Shown here piece by piece: positions 12,760 to 13,279 of a DNA stretch of 13,279 nt. The DNA is from DASYAN01 sp036501345. Its GTDB lineage: Bacteria > Chloroflexota > Ktedonobacteria > Ktedonobacterales > Ktedonobacteraceae. The stretch lies in NCBI GenBank assembly GCA_036501345.1, contig DASYAN010000124.1:1-13279 (forward strand), read 5' to 3'. The position numbers were made by a program, and so were the translations under genes. Position 1 is the first letter of the stretch. The number at the start of each line of letters is the position of its first letter. A model generated the notes under the pieces. It was not told the origin of the DNA. It searched no databases and saw only the letters and a list, made by a program, of their open reading frames with translations.

Positions 12760-13279
12760 GTGGAAAAGATGTGTGGGGCTCAGATGAGATTGAAACATAT
12801 CGTATTCCAAATATGACAAATGAGCTTGGATGTGGAAAAGATGTGTGGGGCTCAGATGAGATTGAAACATCAAATTGTAGACGGGAACGGTCATCCGCTT
12901 TTTGGTGGAAAAGATGTGTGGGGCTCAGATGAGATTGAAACAATCGAAGCCATCGTGCTTGTATCTGACATGCATAGCGTGGAAAAGATGTGTGGGGCTC
13001 AGATGAGATTGAAACCGTTATGCACTCTTATGATAATGCAGCTTCTACTTGTGGAAAAGATGTGTGGGGCTCAGATGAGATTGAAACACTAAATGATAGG
13101 TGTTGTGTGGGTAAGTATACCCAACGTGGAAAAGATGTGTGGGGCTCAGATGAGATTGAAACCATTCGTTCCTTCAATTTGCTCTTGACTGCTGGGGAGG
13201 TGGAAAAGATGTGTGGGGCTCAGATGAGATTGAAACTATCCAGGAGAGGCTTGCCATTGTCGAGAAAGAGCGTGGAAAA
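12760..13279 (+). CRISPR. CRISPR array, seven complete 37-nt repeats, continues past the window
   Basis: Identical repeats begin GTGGAAAAGATGTGTGG and end AGATGAGATTGAAAC. They lie at 12760-12796, 12832-12868, 12905-12941, 12979-13015, 13051-13087, 13126-13162 and 13200-13236, with the first 8 nt of an eighth at 13272-13279. The seven spacers are 35, 36, 37, 35, 38, 37 and 35 nt and all differ. The ATTGAAAC 3' end is shared by many type I and type III repeats and gives the transcribed direction as plus, agreeing with the promoter on the left. The repeats show no change, including at the leader end, so the array looks active or recent. No cas gene is in the window, so the subtype cannot be set. 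Confidence 0.98.

Noticed and set aside
12461..12787. 108-residue plus-strand open frame in the leader
   Set aside because: It runs into the first CRISPR repeat, overlaps the promoter and paired hairpins, and has a low-complexity, non-homologous sequence.
12410..12943. 177-residue minus-strand open frame over the leader and array
   Set aside because: Its protein is repeated because it reads through the CRISPR repeats. It has no ribosome binding site and no family resemblance.

Overview
The window looks like a piece of a Chloroflexota genome of the Ktedonobacteria type. It has moderate GC, Tat-exported tandem copper-oxidase paralogs, low-complexity Thr-Pro secreted proteins, loosely packed genes on both strands, and Rpn, Uma2 and DUF5808 families. 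The taxon is an inference from gene content, not from any marker placed phylogenetically.

Layout. Positions 1-2652 hold three tandem two-domain multicopper oxidase (cupredoxin) paralogs on the plus strand; the first is cut by the window edge. The two complete copies have lost different halves of the copper-ligand set. An exported protein of unknown function with four cysteines follows (2874-3743). A long nested inverted repeat (3834-3965) reaches into the stop codon of a minus-strand unit made of an Rpn-like PD-(D/E)XK nuclease and an FmdB-type zinc-ribbon protein (5139 to 3954). Next come a zinc-dependent medium-chain dehydrogenase (5417-6445) with a clear terminator, and a YchF-type ATPase (6711-7883).

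Positions 7884-9522 are a rearranged, gene-poor stretch. It holds a duplicated 3' end of a small gene, a frameshifted serine-recombinase tail and a secreted protein built around a hexanucleotide repeat. On the minus strand, 10315-9812 is one AhpD/carboxymuconolactone-decarboxylase-like gene. It is interrupted only by an in-frame TGA at the second position of its CxxC redox motif, and a bacterial-SECIS-like hairpin follows at the right distance. I read it as a selenoprotein (CxxU). This is the most notable observation in the window.

Positions 10449-13279 look like a defence or stress region. It contains a Phd/YefM antitoxin with a PIN toxin, which share a palindrome-bearing promoter, then a Uma2-family nuclease, a perfect 38-bp repeat pair spaced like a minimal CRISPR unit, a DUF5808 membrane protein, a GC-rich hairpin-bearing leader with a good promoter, and a CRISPR array. 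The array has seven complete 37-nt repeats and runs off the right edge. No cas gene is visible.
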